Notes: a model not told the origin generated them from the letters alone. Shown: positions 35,384-46,032, numbered from the stretch's first letter. The stretch: DNA of 64,000 bases from Clostridium folliculivorans (GCF_024341905.1 NZ_BQXY01000003.1:389477-453476), one strand, 5' to 3'. A program made the numbers and translations.

Positions 35384-36677
35384 ATGCAGATTCTATACCT
35401 TTTTTAGGTTTAGCTTTTTTTGTCTTTAAAACAGGTCTTGTTTCTCCCTCTGCAAGAAGAGTAACATCAGGTTCCTTTTTATCTTTAACAGAATCTTCAG
35501 TTACAGTAACTTTTACTATATTGTCTTGAGAAGGGATATCAAACATTATATTAGTCATCATCTCTTCCACTATAGCTCTAAGTCCTCTAGCACCTGTATT
35601 TCTCTTTATAGCCTCTTCAGCTATTGCCTTTAAGGCCTGATCATTAAACTCTAAATCTACGTTATCAAGTTCAAATAGCTTCTTATATTGTTTCACAAGC
35701 GCATTTTTTGGAGTTGTTAGTATATTAACTAAAGCCCCTTTATCCAATGACTCTAAAGTTACTACTATTGGTAATCTACCAACAAATTCTGGGATCAAAC
35801 CAAATTTCAAAAGATCCCCAGGCATTATATCTCTCAATAGTTTACCAATATCCTTTTGTTCCTTAGATTGAACATTAGCGCCAAATCCAATAGCACTCTT
35901 GCTAGTTCTTTTTTCTATAATCTTATCAATTCCATCAAATGCTCCACCACAGATAAATAAAATATTACTAGTGTTTATCTGAATGAATTCTTGATGCGGA
36001 TGCTTTCTTCCACCTTGTGGAGGAACTGAAGCAACTGTTCCTTCAAGTATCTTTAATAGTGCCTGTTGAACACCTTCACCTGATACATCTCTTGTAATTG
36101 ATGGGTTTTCTGACTTTCTTGCTATCTTATCAACTTCATCGATGTATATTATACCTTTTTCAGCTCTTTCAACATCATAATCAGCATTTTGAATAAGCTT
36201 TAAAAGTATATTTTCTACATCTTCTCCAACATATCCTGCCTCAGTTAATGTAGTCGCATCTGCAATAGCAAATGGAACATTTAAAAACTTTGCAAGTGTT
36301 TGAGCAAGCAATGTTTTACCTGATCCTGTTGGTCCTAAAAGTAATATATTACTTTTTTGCAATTCAATGTCATCTTCTGCTTCGTTTGAATTTATTCTCT
36401 TGTAATGGTTATATACTGCTACTGATAGTGCTTTTTTAGCAGCTTCCTGACCAATAACATATTGATCCAAATAGCCCTTTATTTCAACTGGCTTTGGTAA
36501 ACTAGTTGAATCAAATTGGATGCTTTCCTCAAATTCATCTGCAATTATTTCAGAACATAATTCGATACATTCATCACATATATATACACCTGGCCCAGCA
36601 ATCAGTCTTTTAACCTGATCTTGATTCTTACCACAGAAGGAGCATCTTAACTGCTTTTTGTCTTCGTATTTAGCCAT
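35382..36677 (-). CDS. clpX: ATP-dependent Clp protease ATPase subunit ClpX
   Basis: 431 aa, usual length. The N-terminal zinc domain has [10 protein letters not shown]...ICDECIELC (four Cys), then AAA+ with GPTGSGKT near 114, [10 protein letters not shown] near 178 and the IGF loop in SAIGFGANV near 265 that docks to ClpP. The [13 protein letters not shown] segment is the pore-2 region. It unfolds ssrA-tagged and other substrates for ClpP. It starts 32 bases after clpP ends, so clpP-clpX are one unit, with tig upstream. Confidence 0.97.
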   Translation of the reverse strand: MAKYEDKKQLRCSFCGKNQDQVKRLIAGPGVYICDECIELCSEIIADEFEESIQFDSTSLPKPVEIKGYLDQYVIGQEAAKKALSVAVYNHYKRINSNEAEDDIELQKSNILLLGPTGSGKTLLAQTLAKFLNVPFAIADATTLTEAGYVGEDVENILLKLIQNADYDVERAEKGIIYIDEVDKIARKSENPSITRDVSGEGVQQALLKILEGTVASVPPQGGRKHPHQEFIQINTSNILFICGGAFDGIDKIIEKRTSKSAIGFGANVQSKEQKDIGKLLRDIMPGDLLKFGLIPEFVGRLPIVVTLESLDKGALVNILTTPKNALVKQYKKLFELDNVDLEFNDQALKAIAEEAIKRNTGARGLRAIVEEMMTNIMFDIPSQDNIVKVTVTEDSVKDKKEPDVTLLAEGETRPVLKTKKAKPKKGIESA

Positions 36678-36709
36678 TAACTACACCTCACTAAGGTCAA
36701 ACAAAGAAA

Positions 36710-37312
36710 TTATTCTTTATTTTTCACCTCTTCATTTTTTCTTATAACTTTATCTACTAATCCATACTCAGCTGCTTCATCGGCACTCATAAAGTAATCT
36801 CTTTCAACGTCAGCTTTAATCTTTTCTAATGGTTTTCCTGTATTTTCACTTAAGATTCTATTTAAATCATCTTTAATCCTAAGTATTCTTCTCGCATGTA
36901 TATCTATATCTGTTGCTTGACCTTGGAATCCGCCAAGTGGCTGATGAATCATTATTTCACTGTTAGGTAGAGCAAATCTCTTACCTTTTGCACCTGATGA
37001 AAGAAGAAATGATCCCATTGAGGCTGCCATTCCAATACATATAGTTGCTACATCAGACTTTATATACTGCATAGTATCATATATAGCCATTCCGGATGTA
37101 ATTGATCCTCCTGGACTATTTATGTATAAATATATATCTTTATCAGGATCTTCACTTTCAAGGAATAATAATTGGGCTACAATTAAGCTAGCTGAAGCAT
37201 CATTTACCTCTCCATTCAGCATAATAATCCTATCTTTTAGAAGTCTTGAGAATATATCGTAACTTCTTTCTCCTCTGTTTGTTTGTTCAATTACCATAGG
37301 AACTAAACTCAT
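36710..37312 (-). CDS. clpP: ATP-dependent Clp protease proteolytic subunit ClpP
   Basis: 200 aa from the ATG 7 nt after AAGGAGG. Catalytic triad Ser98 (GMAASMGSF), His123 (IMIHQPLGG) and Asp172 ([10 protein letters not shown]). The N-terminal propeptide segment and the conserved [19 protein letters not shown] handle are present. It forms a tetradecamer with ClpX. The gap to tig (37313-37752) carries a terminator, so clpP probably has its own AT-rich promoter; no CtsR operator was found in it. Confidence 0.97.
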   Translation of the reverse strand: MSLVPMVIEQTNRGERSYDIFSRLLKDRIIMLNGEVNDASASLIVAQLLFLESEDPDKDIYLYINSPGGSITSGMAIYDTMQYIKSDVATICIGMAASMGSFLLSSGAKGKRFALPNSEIMIHQPLGGFQGQATDIDIHARRILRIKDDLNRILSENTGKPLEKIKADVERDYFMSADEAAEYGLVDKVIRKNEEVKNKE

Positions 37313-37711
37313 ATACAATCCTCCTTCAATTCAAAATACTATATTTATAATATATCCTATTTTGATAATTTATTATAATTAAATTATATAAAATATTTTA
37401 TCATTTGTTAATCAATATATATATAAGTTAATGTAAAAATTATTCATTTTCATATTAAAAATACTTATATACCTTTTATATTCTAGTAACTTTTCACATA
37501 ACTTATACATTATATAATTTATTTAAGCAACTTTTAATATATTAATATTCAGCCTTAATTATTCATTAAATGCTAAATATAATTAATAATGAAAATAAAT
37601 ATATAATTATATTTATTCTCATAGACAGCTTATTAACTTGTGGAAAGCTTTAAATTGAATAACAATGAATTGTGTTATACCTATTTATACCTAAACTTAT
37701 TTATTTAAAAT

Positions 37712-37737
37712 GATTGCCAGAATTTCTTCTGGCAATC
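37712..37737. terminator. tig terminator
   Basis: GATTGCCAGAA, loop, TTCTGGCAATC; on the minus strand followed by ATTTTAAATAAA. The rest of the gap up to the clpP start, 37313-37711, is AT-rich with no gene or operator that I could recognise. Confidence 0.7.
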
Positions 37738-37752
37738 CATATATACATTATA

Positions 37753-39045
37753 TTATTCAGTTACTTTAGCATTGTCTACTAATAATTTTACAGTTTTTTC
37801 TGTAACAACTTCTAGTCTTATAACTTGTTCTTGGCCCTTTAATAATATTTCAGCCATTTTTTCTGACTCACCAGCATTGTACATCTTCGCTAATTCAACT
37901 GCTTTTGCTTTCATTTCTTCTTCAGTAGCATCTATAGCTTCAGTACCAGCCACTTTATCAAGAACTAAATCAGTCTTAACTTTCTTAACTGCACTTTCTT
38001 GCATGTAAGCTTTCATTTGTTCTTCACTGCTTCCAGTAAATTCGTAGTATTGTGCAAGTGTTAACCCTTGATAGCTAAGTCTGTTTTCTAAATCCTTAAC
38101 CATAGCTTCTACTTCTCTATCAACCATAACAGAAGGTACTTCTAATTTTGCGTTTTCTACTACAGCACTAACTACAGCTTCTTCAAATTCTTTCTTTGCT
38201 CTTTGTTCATTTGAATCAGCTATCTTCTTTCTCATATCAGCCTTAACTTCTTCAATAGTATCAAATTCTGAAACTTCTTTTGCAAATTCATCATCTAATG
38301 CTGGAAGTTCTTTAACCTTAATTTCTTTTACTGTAACTTCAAAAACTGCTGGCTTACCATTTAAATCTTCTTTTCCGTAGTTTTCTGGGAAAGTAACATT
38401 AACATCTTTCTTTTCTCCAACAGCAGTACCTACTAATTGATCTTCAAAAGTATCTATAAATGTACCTGAACCTATTTCTAATGAATAGTCAGTTGCTTCT
38501 CCGCCTTCGAATGCTATCCCATCAACAAATCCTTTGAAATCTATAGTTACTATATTTCCTTTTTCAACAGATCCTTCAGTCTTTGTTTCAATTCTTGCAT
38601 TTTTTTCTTGCATTGCTTTTAATTGTTTTTCTACTTCTTCTTCAGAAACTTCATATGAAGCTTTTTTAACTTCAACACCCTTGTATTCTCCTAATTCAAC
38701 TTCAGGATAAACAGTAACTTCAGCTGTGTAAATTAAATCTTTCCCTTCTTCAACTTCTAATACATCTATCTTTGGATAATCTACTGGCTTAATGTTATTG
38801 TTTGTTAAAACTTCAGGATATGTTTCATCTATAGCAATGTTTATAGCATCTTCAAGTAATGCTCCGATACCGTAGTATTGTTTTACCATATTCATTGGCG
38901 CTTTACCTTTTCTAAATCCTGGAATATTAAATTTCTTTATATTCTTTTTGTAGGCTTTATTTAAAGCTTCATCGAATTTCTTTGCTTCAACTTTCACTTC
39001 AAATTTTACTATATTTGCCTCTATTTTTTCCATTTTAACGTCCAT
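37753..39045 (-). CDS. tig: trigger factor, ribosome-bound chaperone
   Basis: 430 aa, typical length. N-terminal ribosome-binding domain with [21 protein letters not shown] (36-56), matching the GFRxGxxP ribosome-docking loop; a PPIase FKBP-type domain (about 150-240: [32 protein letters not shown]); a C-terminal helical arm. Acts on nascent chains and prolyl isomers. GGAGG precedes ATG by 9 nt. It is first in the tig-clpP-clpX-lonB-lon-engB order that is standard in Firmicutes. A TTGTAA-18-TATAAT promoter lies 47 bases upstream. Confidence 0.97.
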   Translation of the reverse strand: MDVKMEKIEANIVKFEVKVEAKKFDEALNKAYKKNIKKFNIPGFRKGKAPMNMVKQYYGIGALLEDAINIAIDETYPEVLTNNNIKPVDYPKIDVLEVEEGKDLIYTAEVTVYPEVELGEYKGVEVKKASYEVSEEEVEKQLKAMQEKNARIETKTEGSVEKGNIVTIDFKGFVDGIAFEGGEATDYSLEIGSGTFIDTFEDQLVGTAVGEKKDVNVTFPENYGKEDLNGKPAVFEVTVKEIKVKELPALDDEFAKEVSEFDTIEEVKADMRKKIADSNEQRAKKEFEEAVVSAVVENAKLEVPSVMVDREVEAMVKDLENRLSYQGLTLAQYYEFTGSSEEQMKAYMQESAVKKVKTDLVLDKVAGTEAIDATEEEMKAKAVELAKMYNAGESEKMAEILLKGQEQVIRLEVVTEKTVKLLVDNAKVTE

Positions 39046-39092
39046 TATAAAATTCCTCCTAAAATGTGTACTAATCGTCTTTAGACTTAGAT

Positions 39093-39122
39093 ATTATAAC
39101 ACATTACTTCTTTTATTTACAA
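39093..39122 (-). promoter_or_regulatory. candidate tig promoter
   Basis: Minus-strand TTGTAA (39117-39122) and TATAAT (39093-39098) with an 18-bp spacer, 47 bases upstream of the tig start codon. Confidence 0.45.
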
Positions 39123-39173
39123 ACATTTCTTTATAATATTAACTAAAACACCCATTAACTTCTACGTATGTTA

Positions 39174-39974
39174 TTATTGTATGGTTTTTATAAGTTTATC
39201 CAAATAAATCTTACTTTCCAAAATTTCGTCATAAGATTCATAATTATCTCCATACACTTCAATTATTGCCCTGCCTTTATAATTTATATCAGATAAACTC
39301 TTAAAAACTTTTTTATAGTTTATATTTCCTTTTCCAGGAAGCATACAACTCTCATTTTCGTTTTTATCATTTATATGAAAATTACAAATTTCTTTTCCCA
39401 TCACATTAATATATTCTTGTGGTTCTATATTTGCCTTATAGCATTGCTTCAAATCCAAGGTATAGTATAGTGGATATTTAACCTTTTCCTTTAATAGCCT
39501 CAGATATTCTAAATCAGAAGACATACACCATGATACATTTTCTTGTGCCAATTTCACATTGTTTTCTCCCGCATAATATGTAAGTCTATTGTACATATCT
39601 ATGATTAATTCATAGTCTACCTGCATAGAATCTATTTTTCTCATACCATGGAAAGTGTATATTTTACTTCCACCTAATATATTTATAGCTTTACAAACCT
39701 TTTTAAAGATTTCCATCATATCTTCTCTACGACGTTTGTATGCATCAAACAGAAAAGGTTCAAACATTGTGCTATAAATGTGAACTGAATTTATATTAAA
39801 TTTGTTCTTTTCACACTGTTCTTTAATCTTCAATATAAAATCTTCTTCATATTCAGAGAATGTGTTTAAAAATACTTCTCCATGATCGAACCCAATTTTT
39901 TTCATAATCTTAATACTATCTTCAGCAAGCACCTTTGGGTAAAAACATGCAGAAGACAAGCCAACTTGCATCAT
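39174..39974 (-). CDS. sugar phosphate isomerase/epimerase-like TIM-barrel protein
   Basis: 266 aa in the xylose isomerase-like TIM barrel/AP endonuclease 2 superfamily. Seen: MMQVGLSSACFYPK, EQCEKNKFNINSVHIYSTMFEPFLFD, KIYTFHGMRK, LAQENVSWCMSSDLEYL, YPLYYTLDLKQCYKANIEPQEYINVMGKEICNFHINDKNE and GRAIIEVYGDNY. E141, D177, H203 and E256 could be the metal ligands. Substrate not predictable. Four bases separate it from the preceding TM protein, so they form an operon; ribosome binding site weak (GCGG), which fits coupling. Confidence 0.85.
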   Translation of the reverse strand: MMQVGLSSACFYPKVLAEDSIKIMKKIGFDHGEVFLNTFSEYEEDFILKIKEQCEKNKFNINSVHIYSTMFEPFLFDAYKRRREDMMEIFKKVCKAINILGGSKIYTFHGMRKIDSMQVDYELIIDMYNRLTYYAGENNVKLAQENVSWCMSSDLEYLRLLKEKVKYPLYYTLDLKQCYKANIEPQEYINVMGKEICNFHINDKNENESCMLPGKGNINYKKVFKSLSDINYKGRAIIEVYGDNYESYDEILESKIYLDKLIKTIQ

Positions 39975-39978
39975 AATT

Positions 39979-40854
39979 TTAACCGCTTATTAACTGTTCT
40001 ACAGTAATAACCTTTTCTGCATCGTCAGCCTTAATATGAAGGCCATCTGCTGCCAAATTTGATATAGTTAAACTTTTAGCTTTTGTGTTCATCAAAGCTT
40101 TATGTTCTCCAGAGTTTATATCTACAATCCAAATATAAGAGTAAAGGTCTGGCACTCCAAACCATGGTAATTGGCTCACATACGCTACATGATTATCGTC
40201 TATAAATTTCCCGTTAACTGACCATAAATATCCAGGATATTGTTTCATTATAGATTCTCGGCTAAAAGTCCTACCATCCTTAGTAACATAGGAAGCTTTA
40301 GTAATTTCTTTTTGTTGTCCATCACTGCCAATAACCTTCAATTGTTGTGTATTCACCTCATTTATAAGTATAGAACTTTGAGATGGGCTTATATCAAAAG
40401 TTACTCCACCATCAATCGGATCAAGATACTTATACTTCTTAGCCCCTGCTACTTCGTCATAGAATACTTTTGATACTGTTCCACTTCCCAACGTAACTTC
40501 AATATACTTATCTTCATCTTGCTTTTTCTCTTCATTATTGTTTTTAGAAGTATCTTTTGACGCATTTGAATCTGATTGTTTATTGCTATCTTTATTGGAA
40601 TCATCCTTTGGCTTAGTAGCTGTTTCTTTTTCATTACTTACCTTATCATTGCTAGTTGTAGACTTATCTTTATTGGTTTTGCTTTTAAATATAGATGATA
40701 CCTTGTTCTTGATATCATTATTAAAGTTGATTTTTGTAGCCGTAAATGCTAGTGCTCCTATAACAATCGCTACCAATATCAAAATAGATACTAGCCTCTT
40801 TCTTCTTTTCATCTTTCTTTCATACTCTTTACTGAATATACTAGGTTTTCCCAA
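39979..40854 (-). CDS. membrane-anchored protein with Lys/Ser/Asn-rich linker
   Basis: 291 aa. A basic N-terminus (YERKMKRRKRLVS) and one membrane helix (about 20-42), then a low-complexity linker rich in Lys, Ser, Asp, Asn (50-115, NNDIKNKVSSIFKSKTNKDKSTTSNDKV...DSNKDSNKQSD), then a beta-rich domain of about 165 residues (YIEVTLGSGTVSKVFYDEVAG..., YLWSVNGKFIDDNHVAYVSQLPWFGVPDLYSYIWIVDINS). The C-terminal domain looks like a small propeller-like or PepSY-type sensor but I cannot name it. Encoded with the TIM-barrel gene; function unknown. Confidence 0.75.
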   Translation of the reverse strand: MGKPSIFSKEYERKMKRRKRLVSILILVAIVIGALAFTATKINFNNDIKNKVSSIFKSKTNKDKSTTSNDKVSNEKETATKPKDDSNKDSNKQSDSNASKDTSKNNNEEKKQDEDKYIEVTLGSGTVSKVFYDEVAGAKKYKYLDPIDGGVTFDISPSQSSILINEVNTQQLKVIGSDGQQKEITKASYVTKDGRTFSRESIMKQYPGYLWSVNGKFIDDNHVAYVSQLPWFGVPDLYSYIWIVDINSGEHKALMNTKAKSLTISNLAADGLHIKADDAEKVITVEQLISG

Positions 40855-41330
40855 AGTTATTCCCTCCTAGTTAATTTAATTATTTTATTACTAACTTATA
40901 AATAAAAAGACCTACCCATAAAATACACCATTTTAAATTTATATAAGTTACAATAAAGTTTATTAAGTATTATAAGCATTTCTTATAAGCTATCCTCTAT
41001 TTAAATCCTTTAATCGTAGACTTCATCATAAATCAATAATTTATCTCCTTATAAGAATATAACATTAAAGATAATTATATAAATATATTCACTTAATTCA
41101 AAAGTATATTTATTTAGGATAATTATCTAATATTTTCTATGTTATTATGCACTTTTATATACGGAATTTATTTAACAAATATAATTTTGTATATAATATA
41201 AAAATAAGATATCTTATTTGACCATATATATTATACCTTAATGATGTGAAAATTAATAATAATTTTTGTAAAAATTCATATCTTAATGTATAATAGACTA
41301 TAACTTACCTAATTATGATTGGAGGTCAAT

Positions 41331-42164
41331 ATGACGAAATTGCACATTTTAGGCACTGGAAGTGCTATGGTAACCAAGTGCTACAATACGTGTTTTACAA
41401 TTTCTAATATGGCAGGTGAGCACTTTCTAGTTGATACTGGCGGAGGAAACACCTTACTGACTAATTTAGAAAAGCTAAATATCCCTATTACAAGAATACA
41501 TAATATTTTTATATCTCATACTCATAATGATCACATAGCAGGTATTACTTGGATTGTAAGAGCTATTGCTCAATCAATGATAAACGAGAAATACTTTGGA
41601 AATCTTAACTTTTTTGGACATTCTGATGTATTAGAAGTTGCAAAACAAATATGCACTCTTATGTTAGAAGAGAAATTTACAAGATTTTTTGGCGACAGAA
41701 TATTTTTCATTCCAGTAAGCGACAATGAAAAGAGATCTATAATTGATTGTGATTTCACTTTTTTTGATATAAATAGTAAAAAGCGTCTCCAATATGGGTT
41801 TAGGCTTGAGGATACAGAAGGCATAACATTTACGTTTATTGGCGATGAGCCTTATAAAGACGAACTTGAAAAACACTGCCTAAATTCTGATTTTATGATG
41901 CATGAAGCCTTTTGTTTATTTGAAGAGAGGGACTTATTTAAGCCTTATGAAAAACACCATACTACAGTTAAGGAAGCCTGTGAAAATGGCCGAAAGCTTA
42001 ATATAAAAAACTTAATCTTAATACATACTGAAGATAAAAATTACATAAGCAAACCAGAATACTATTGTGCTGAAGGAAGATACTTCTTTAGCGATAACCT
42101 TATTGTACCATCAGATTTAGACGAAATTGATTTAGAAATTATTAAAGAAGATTCAAACATTTAG
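41331..42164 (+). CDS. MBL-fold metallo-hydrolase, RNase Z-like
   Basis: 277 aa from the ATG 5 nt after GGAGG. The motif SHTHNDHIAG has H63, H65, D67 and H68, the classic HxHxDH zinc motif, with LHILGTGSA at the start, as in RNase Z/ElaC-type hydrolases. Further ligands appear in FIGDEP and LILIHTEDK. Family members cleave tRNA precursors or small phosphodiesters; the exosite of RNase Z is not obvious. It stands alone with a strong terminator. A 460-bp AT-rich gap precedes it (40870-41330) with nothing else seen except TATAAT at 41289. Confidence 0.85.
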   Translation: MTKLHILGTGSAMVTKCYNTCFTISNMAGEHFLVDTGGGNTLLTNLEKLNIPITRIHNIFISHTHNDHIAGITWIVRAIAQSMINEKYFGNLNFFGHSDVLEVAKQICTLMLEEKFTRFFGDRIFFIPVSDNEKRSIIDCDFTFFDINSKKRLQYGFRLEDTEGITFTFIGDEPYKDELEKHCLNSDFMMHEAFCLFEERDLFKPYEKHHTTVKEACENGRKLNIKNLILIHTEDKNYISKPEYYCAEGRYFFSDNLIVPSDLDEIDLEIIKEDSNI

Positions 42165-42171
42165 ATTTTAT

Positions 42172-42216
42172 ATGCGAATATACATTAACTTGCTTTGTAT
42201 ATTCGCATATTTTTTA
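42172..42216 (+). terminator. intrinsic terminator after the MBL gene
   Basis: ATGCGAATATACA, an 11-nt loop, TGTATATTCGCAT, then ATTTTTT; the stem starts 7 bases after the stop codon. Confidence 0.9.
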
Positions 42217-42324
42217 TTTATTTTTTATGATTTCACAAATCATGGTACCAATAATAACTCTACCTCTAGTTCTATATACCTCCAATGAATAGTATAATTT
42301 TACTATAAATTTAAGGAGGTTTTT

Positions 42325-43245
42325 ATGGCTAATTATTTTAAGGATAATAGATTGATTAATGATTCAAAATCAGGAATCAGATCTACCCCATTAATTCTTG
42401 TAGTAGTACTTTCATTTGTTTTTGTCTTCCTTTCTCAAATATTAGGTGGAATTCTTCTAGGTCTAATGTTTTTCTACGCTAAAATACCTTTTAGACAAGA
42501 AAGCATTATAGGAAGCAATTACATTATGATTCTCACTACTTCCCTTTCAATCATAATATGCTTTCTTTGGATATACTTATACGAAAAGAGAAAACCTATG
42601 TCACTAGGATTTCATAGAAGCGGATTGGGCTCAAATTATATATACGGATTCCTGTTAGGCTTATTATTGATGTCCTTAGAAGCTGTATTTTTATGTGTCA
42701 CTAATAACGCTGAAATTTCTAAAGGTAATTTTACTTTCTATAATCTATTAAGCTTTCTAGTAGTTATAGTTTCTTGGATTATTCAGGGAGCATCAGAAGA
42801 GATATTAATTAGAGGTTTTGCATTACAAGCTATCATCGCTAAATATAATGTACTAGTTGGTGTATTAGTGTCATCCTTAATTTTTGCAGCACTTCATCTT
42901 TTTAATCCTGGAATATCATTGCTAGCTTTTATAAACTTGATTCTATTTGGAATAATAGCTGCACTTTTGGCATTATATACAGAAAGTTTATGGGCCTCTT
43001 GCGCACTGCATAGTGCTTGGAATTTTGCAGAAGGTAATATATACGGCTTCTTAGTAAGCGGAACCCATGCATCTGGTAACACTTTAGCATTCATTAATTA
43101 TAAGGCAAACAACTTAATAAATGGTGGATTATTTGGTCCAGAAGGTGGACTAGCAGATACTCTAATAAGCATTATCGCAATTGTGATATTAATCGCTCTT
43201 ATGAAGAAAAAAAATAATTCTATATCTTCAAACTTTAGTTTATAG
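42325..43245 (+). CDS. CPBP family intramembrane glutamic endopeptidase
   Basis: 306 aa, about 8 helices. The ABI/CAAX signature is present: QGASEEILIRGFALQAI with Glu158/Glu159 and Arg163 (motif 1) and the second-helix His191 in AALHLFNPG (motif 2), then CALHSAWNFAEG with a third His near 238 (motif 3). Such proteases process prenylated, bacteriocin or unknown membrane clients; no bacteriocin gene neighbours it. AAGGAGG precedes ATG. -10 TATAAT at 42293. Confidence 0.9.
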   Translation: MANYFKDNRLINDSKSGIRSTPLILVVVLSFVFVFLSQILGGILLGLMFFYAKIPFRQESIIGSNYIMILTTSLSIIICFLWIYLYEKRKPMSLGFHRSGLGSNYIYGFLLGLLLMSLEAVFLCVTNNAEISKGNFTFYNLLSFLVVIVSWIIQGASEEILIRGFALQAIIAKYNVLVGVLVSSLIFAALHLFNPGISLLAFINLILFGIIAALLALYTESLWASCALHSAWNFAEGNIYGFLVSGTHASGNTLAFINYKANNLINGGLFGPEGGLADTLISIIAIVILIALMKKKNNSISSNFSL

Positions 43246-43356
43246 AACCAACTGACATACTTTACTAGACTAAAAGACTATATAAATCATCTTAGAAAAA
43301 TGTACACTCAAAAACTTTTTGTCACCATAAATAATAATTGCAAACATGAAATATAT

Positions 43357-43382
43357 AAAGGGAAGTCACCCGACTTCCCTTT
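43357..43382. terminator. bidirectional terminator
   Basis: AAAGGGAAGTC, loop ACCC, GACTTCCCTTT. It separates the convergent CPBP and small Cys-rich genes. Confidence 0.8.
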
Positions 43383-43402
43383 ATATATATATGAACTATA
43401 TA

Positions 43403-43588
43403 TTATTTATTGCAACATCCCTTTGATGAGCATCCTCCACAGCTATCACAACCACCATTATTTTTGCAACACCCTAAGCTAATACCTAACCCTTTTGCCT
43501 CATCAGCTGTAAGAGTTACTACGTTTTCGCTGTAATCTTCATAGTCTGGAGTATCTTTAAGAAAAGACTTCTTTGCTATTTGAATCAT
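43403..43588 (-). CDS. small protein with cysteine-rich C-terminus
   Basis: 61 aa from ATG; the in-frame GTG 12 bases upstream overlaps the GAGGTG site. N-terminal MIQIAKKSFLKDTPDYEDYSENVVTLTADEAKGLGISLG is helix-rich, the C-terminal CCKNNGGCDSCGGCSSKGCCNK has seven cysteines in close spacing, which suggests a metal or Fe-S binding tail. Not recognisable as ferredoxin. The Gly-Cys run is unlike the surrounding genes. Function unknown. Confidence 0.65.
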   Translation of the reverse strand: MIQIAKKSFLKDTPDYEDYSENVVTLTADEAKGLGISLGCCKNNGGCDSCGGCSSKGCCNK

Positions 43589-43817
43589 ATCTCTATGCAC
43601 CTCAACTTATTTAACAAATATTTTGTCATAAAACTTATATTTTATATAGGCGTAAATCCAAAACACTGTAAAATATAACTCTACCTACATACTAAAGTTT
43701 ATATAACCTTTTAAAATAAGTCAAATGAATAGTATTTAATATGAACTTACCTTTACACATACTACTATTGTTAATCAATAAAAAAGTCTCTAAATCTGCA
43801 TTCTTCAGTAAGTTTTT

Positions 43818-43865
43818 GCTCATCTGCCTTTACGAATGCATATGATAAAACTTACAGGAGAATAA
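43818..43865 (+). repeat. 3'-end associated motif (family III), copy C
   Basis: GCTCATCTGCCTTTACGAATG, then CATATGATAAAACTTACAGGAG. The second stem is changed on one side (CTGCC/TACAG) and pairs only weakly. An AT-rich extension (TTTTTTTACTGTATAGC) runs to the M23 gene terminator. Confidence 0.6.
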
Positions 43866-43960
43866 GTTTTATTTTTTTACTGTATAGCTATAAAAAACTT
43901 CTAAAGTTATTGAAATATCTCGATTTAAATGTACTAAAAGTTTTATACTTTTTTTATAGT

Positions 43961-44003
43961 AAAAAAGGCATCTAATATAAACATAAAGTTTATACTAGAT
44001 GCC
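43961..44003. terminator. terminator of the M23 peptidase gene
   Basis: On the minus strand GGCATCTA/TAGATGCC with an AT-rich inner stem (TATAAAC/TGTTTATA), then TTTTTT; 8 bases after the stop codon. Confidence 0.9.
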
Positions 44004-44011
44004 TCCCTATA

Positions 44012-45307
44012 TTATTTTCCAAGATAACCAGCAGGATTAACTGCTTGTCCATTAATTCTTATTTCAAAATGTAAGTGAGGTCCAGTACTATAAATTCCTT
44101 CACTTCCTACTGAAGCAATAACTTGACCTTGGCTAACTTTTTGTCCTACTGAAACATTCACTGATCTCATATGTCCATACATTGTCTGTACACCGTTACC
44201 ATGGTCAATTATAATCATATGACCATATACAAGATTGCTGGTTTCGACTACTGCTACAGTTCCACTTTTTGAAGCTCTTACAGCAGAACCCAAGGACGCA
44301 CCAATATCCATGCCAGTGTGAAAGCTTTCTGTATGTTTTATAGGATGAATTCTCCAACCAAATGGGTCCGTAATAGGACCACTTGCTGGCCAAATAAAGC
44401 TTTGCCCTTTTGAAGCTTCACTATTACTAGTATCACTGCCGCTTTTATTATTAATTTCAGCAATTTGTCTATCTATCTCATCTTGAGCGTCTTTATTATC
44501 TTCTTCTAATTCACCAATCTTCTGAGCAAGCTTCTTTTCAGAATCACTTAAAGAATTGATAACACTATCTTTTTGATTTTTTAAAGATGATAATTCATCA
44601 TATTGTTGCTTATTAGCATTTCTTTCTTGCAACAAAGCTTGTTGAGTATCTTTTAATTCATTCTGTTCAACTAAAACTTGATTTTTTTGTGCATCCATAT
44701 CGGCCTTCTTAGCAGATAAATCTTTTTCTTTCTGGGCCAAGTCCTTTTGGATGTCTTTAACTTCTTCTATTAATTCGTTATCCTTCTGAATAATTGTAGT
44801 TATTGTTGTAATCTTTTCAATTAAATCATTAAGGTCATCACTTCCCAATACTACTCCTAATAGCTGCTCTCCCATGCTTGTTTTGTAGGCATTACGTAAT
44901 CTTTTACCAAGTAATTCTTTCTTTTCAGCTTCTTCCTGCTTCTTTTCCTCAATATTCTTTTGAACGTCATCAATATCTTTTGAAATCTTATTGATATTTG
45001 ATTGAATCGAGTTAATTTTGCCTTGAAGCGTATCTATTTTACCTTGATAAGTGTCTACTTTTGCCTGAGATGCTTTTAGATCACTAATTTTCTTATCTAA
45101 CTGATCTTGAATAGTTTTTAATTGGTCATTTTGCTGACTCTTAGCATTTTGTACTTGGTCTTTTTGATCTTGTAAATCATTAATTTTGTTTTTATTTGAA
45201 TCAATCTGGTTTTGTAATGAATCAGTTGATGCTGCTAGAGCTTGTACTGAATTAAAGCCAGACGCAATAAAGCAACATAGTATTAAAGATAAAATTTTCT
45301 TCTTCAT
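44012..45307 (-). CDS. secreted coiled-coil M23 peptidase (EnvC-like)
   Basis: 431 aa. A signal peptide (KKKILSLILCCFIASGFNSVQALA) is followed by a long coiled coil (about 30-285) rich in Lys/Glu/Gln/Asp, like EnvC/PcsB-type regulators of cell-wall hydrolases. The C-terminal M23 domain has HTGMDIG and HLHFE near 332 and 412, the LytM zinc residues, so it could be an active endopeptidase rather than only an activator. It cleaves peptidoglycan peptides, likely at division. No ftsEX neighbours. GGAGAGATAAG precedes ATG. Confidence 0.92.
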   Translation of the reverse strand: MKKKILSLILCCFIASGFNSVQALAASTDSLQNQIDSNKNKINDLQDQKDQVQNAKSQQNDQLKTIQDQLDKKISDLKASQAKVDTYQGKIDTLQGKINSIQSNINKISKDIDDVQKNIEEKKQEEAEKKELLGKRLRNAYKTSMGEQLLGVVLGSDDLNDLIEKITTITTIIQKDNELIEEVKDIQKDLAQKEKDLSAKKADMDAQKNQVLVEQNELKDTQQALLQERNANKQQYDELSSLKNQKDSVINSLSDSEKKLAQKIGELEEDNKDAQDEIDRQIAEINNKSGSDTSNSEASKGQSFIWPASGPITDPFGWRIHPIKHTESFHTGMDIGASLGSAVRASKSGTVAVVETSNLVYGHMIIIDHGNGVQTMYGHMRSVNVSVGQKVSQGQVIASVGSEGIYSTGPHLHFEIRINGQAVNPAGYLGK

Positions 45308-45545
45308 CTTATCTCTCCTTACACATAAATATTATTCTAAATTTAATTATACTACATTTTTCTTCATAATTTCAGTTTTTTTTTATTATTATCTGTTTGT
45401 TTACATTTTTCTTGCGGATATTGAGGAAACTTCACTTATTTTGATAATAAATTTTCTTTACTGATGGACTAATTCCAAATTTCAAGCTATGCATGCAAAA
45501 AAAGTCAGCTATTTTTCAACATGCATAACTTATGCCAATAGATTT

Positions 45546-46031
45546 TTAAGCAAAAAATCTATTATTCCTCACATATTCTTCATAACTAATATCAAACTCT
45601 CCAATTCCTATTAGTTCAATACCTAACTTATGAAAATCTCTTAGTGTTTCCTTATCTATATCTTGCTCAGAAGCATTGCTTAAAGTTGCTAATTTATTTA
45701 TTCTATTAATTCCTTTTAACCCCAAAAGTTTATATATATTTTTTTTATTTAACTCTTCAGCCTTAACACAGCTAACATAGATCTTTTCACCATCTATATT
45801 ACAAACAATAGTACTGTCATCTAGTTTTCTAACGTAATTATATTTCTTCCTTTTTAAATAGTCTATGCACCACTCTATATACTCTTCCTCAGTTAACTTG
45901 TTGAGTTCATCTCTCAAAGTATTAACTTTAAAATCTGTTCTTATCTTCGCACTAATCTTTAAAACATTTCTTCCTATATTAAACAATTGATAAACGCAAA
46001 GTATCACTATTATACCTGTTATAGTAAACAT
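45546..46031 (-). CDS. membrane-anchored Mrr-like nuclease-fold protein
   Basis: 161 aa. One N-terminal membrane helix (about 4-22, TGIIVILCVYQLFNIGRNV), then a PD-(D/E)XK-like Mrr domain: EYIEWCIDYLKRKKYNYVRKLDDSTIVCNIDGEKIYVSCVKAEE, then IYKLLGLKGINRINKLATLSNAS and LGIELIGIGEF. The family's QxK is read as SCVK, and no D/E before it is secure, so it may not be catalytic. It ends the two-gene operon behind a similar gene one base upstream. Membrane anchoring argues against host-genome restriction; possible phage or plasmid sensor. Confidence 0.6.
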   Translation of the reverse strand: MFTITGIIVILCVYQLFNIGRNVLKISAKIRTDFKVNTLRDELNKLTEEEYIEWCIDYLKRKKYNYVRKLDDSTIVCNIDGEKIYVSCVKAEELNKKNIYKLLGLKGINRINKLATLSNASEQDIDKETLRDFHKLGIELIGIGEFDISYEEYVRNNRFFA

Positions 46032-46032
46032 C

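Noticed and set aside
36685..36705. AGGTCAAACAAAG near the clpX start as a CtsR operator half
   Set aside because: The second GGTCAAA heptad is absent, and the site lies between clpP and clpX, not before the first gene.
40870..41318. 450-bp gap before the MBL gene as a possible RNA gene
   Set aside because: Only AT-rich sequence with short imperfect palindromes; no conserved RNA motif seen.
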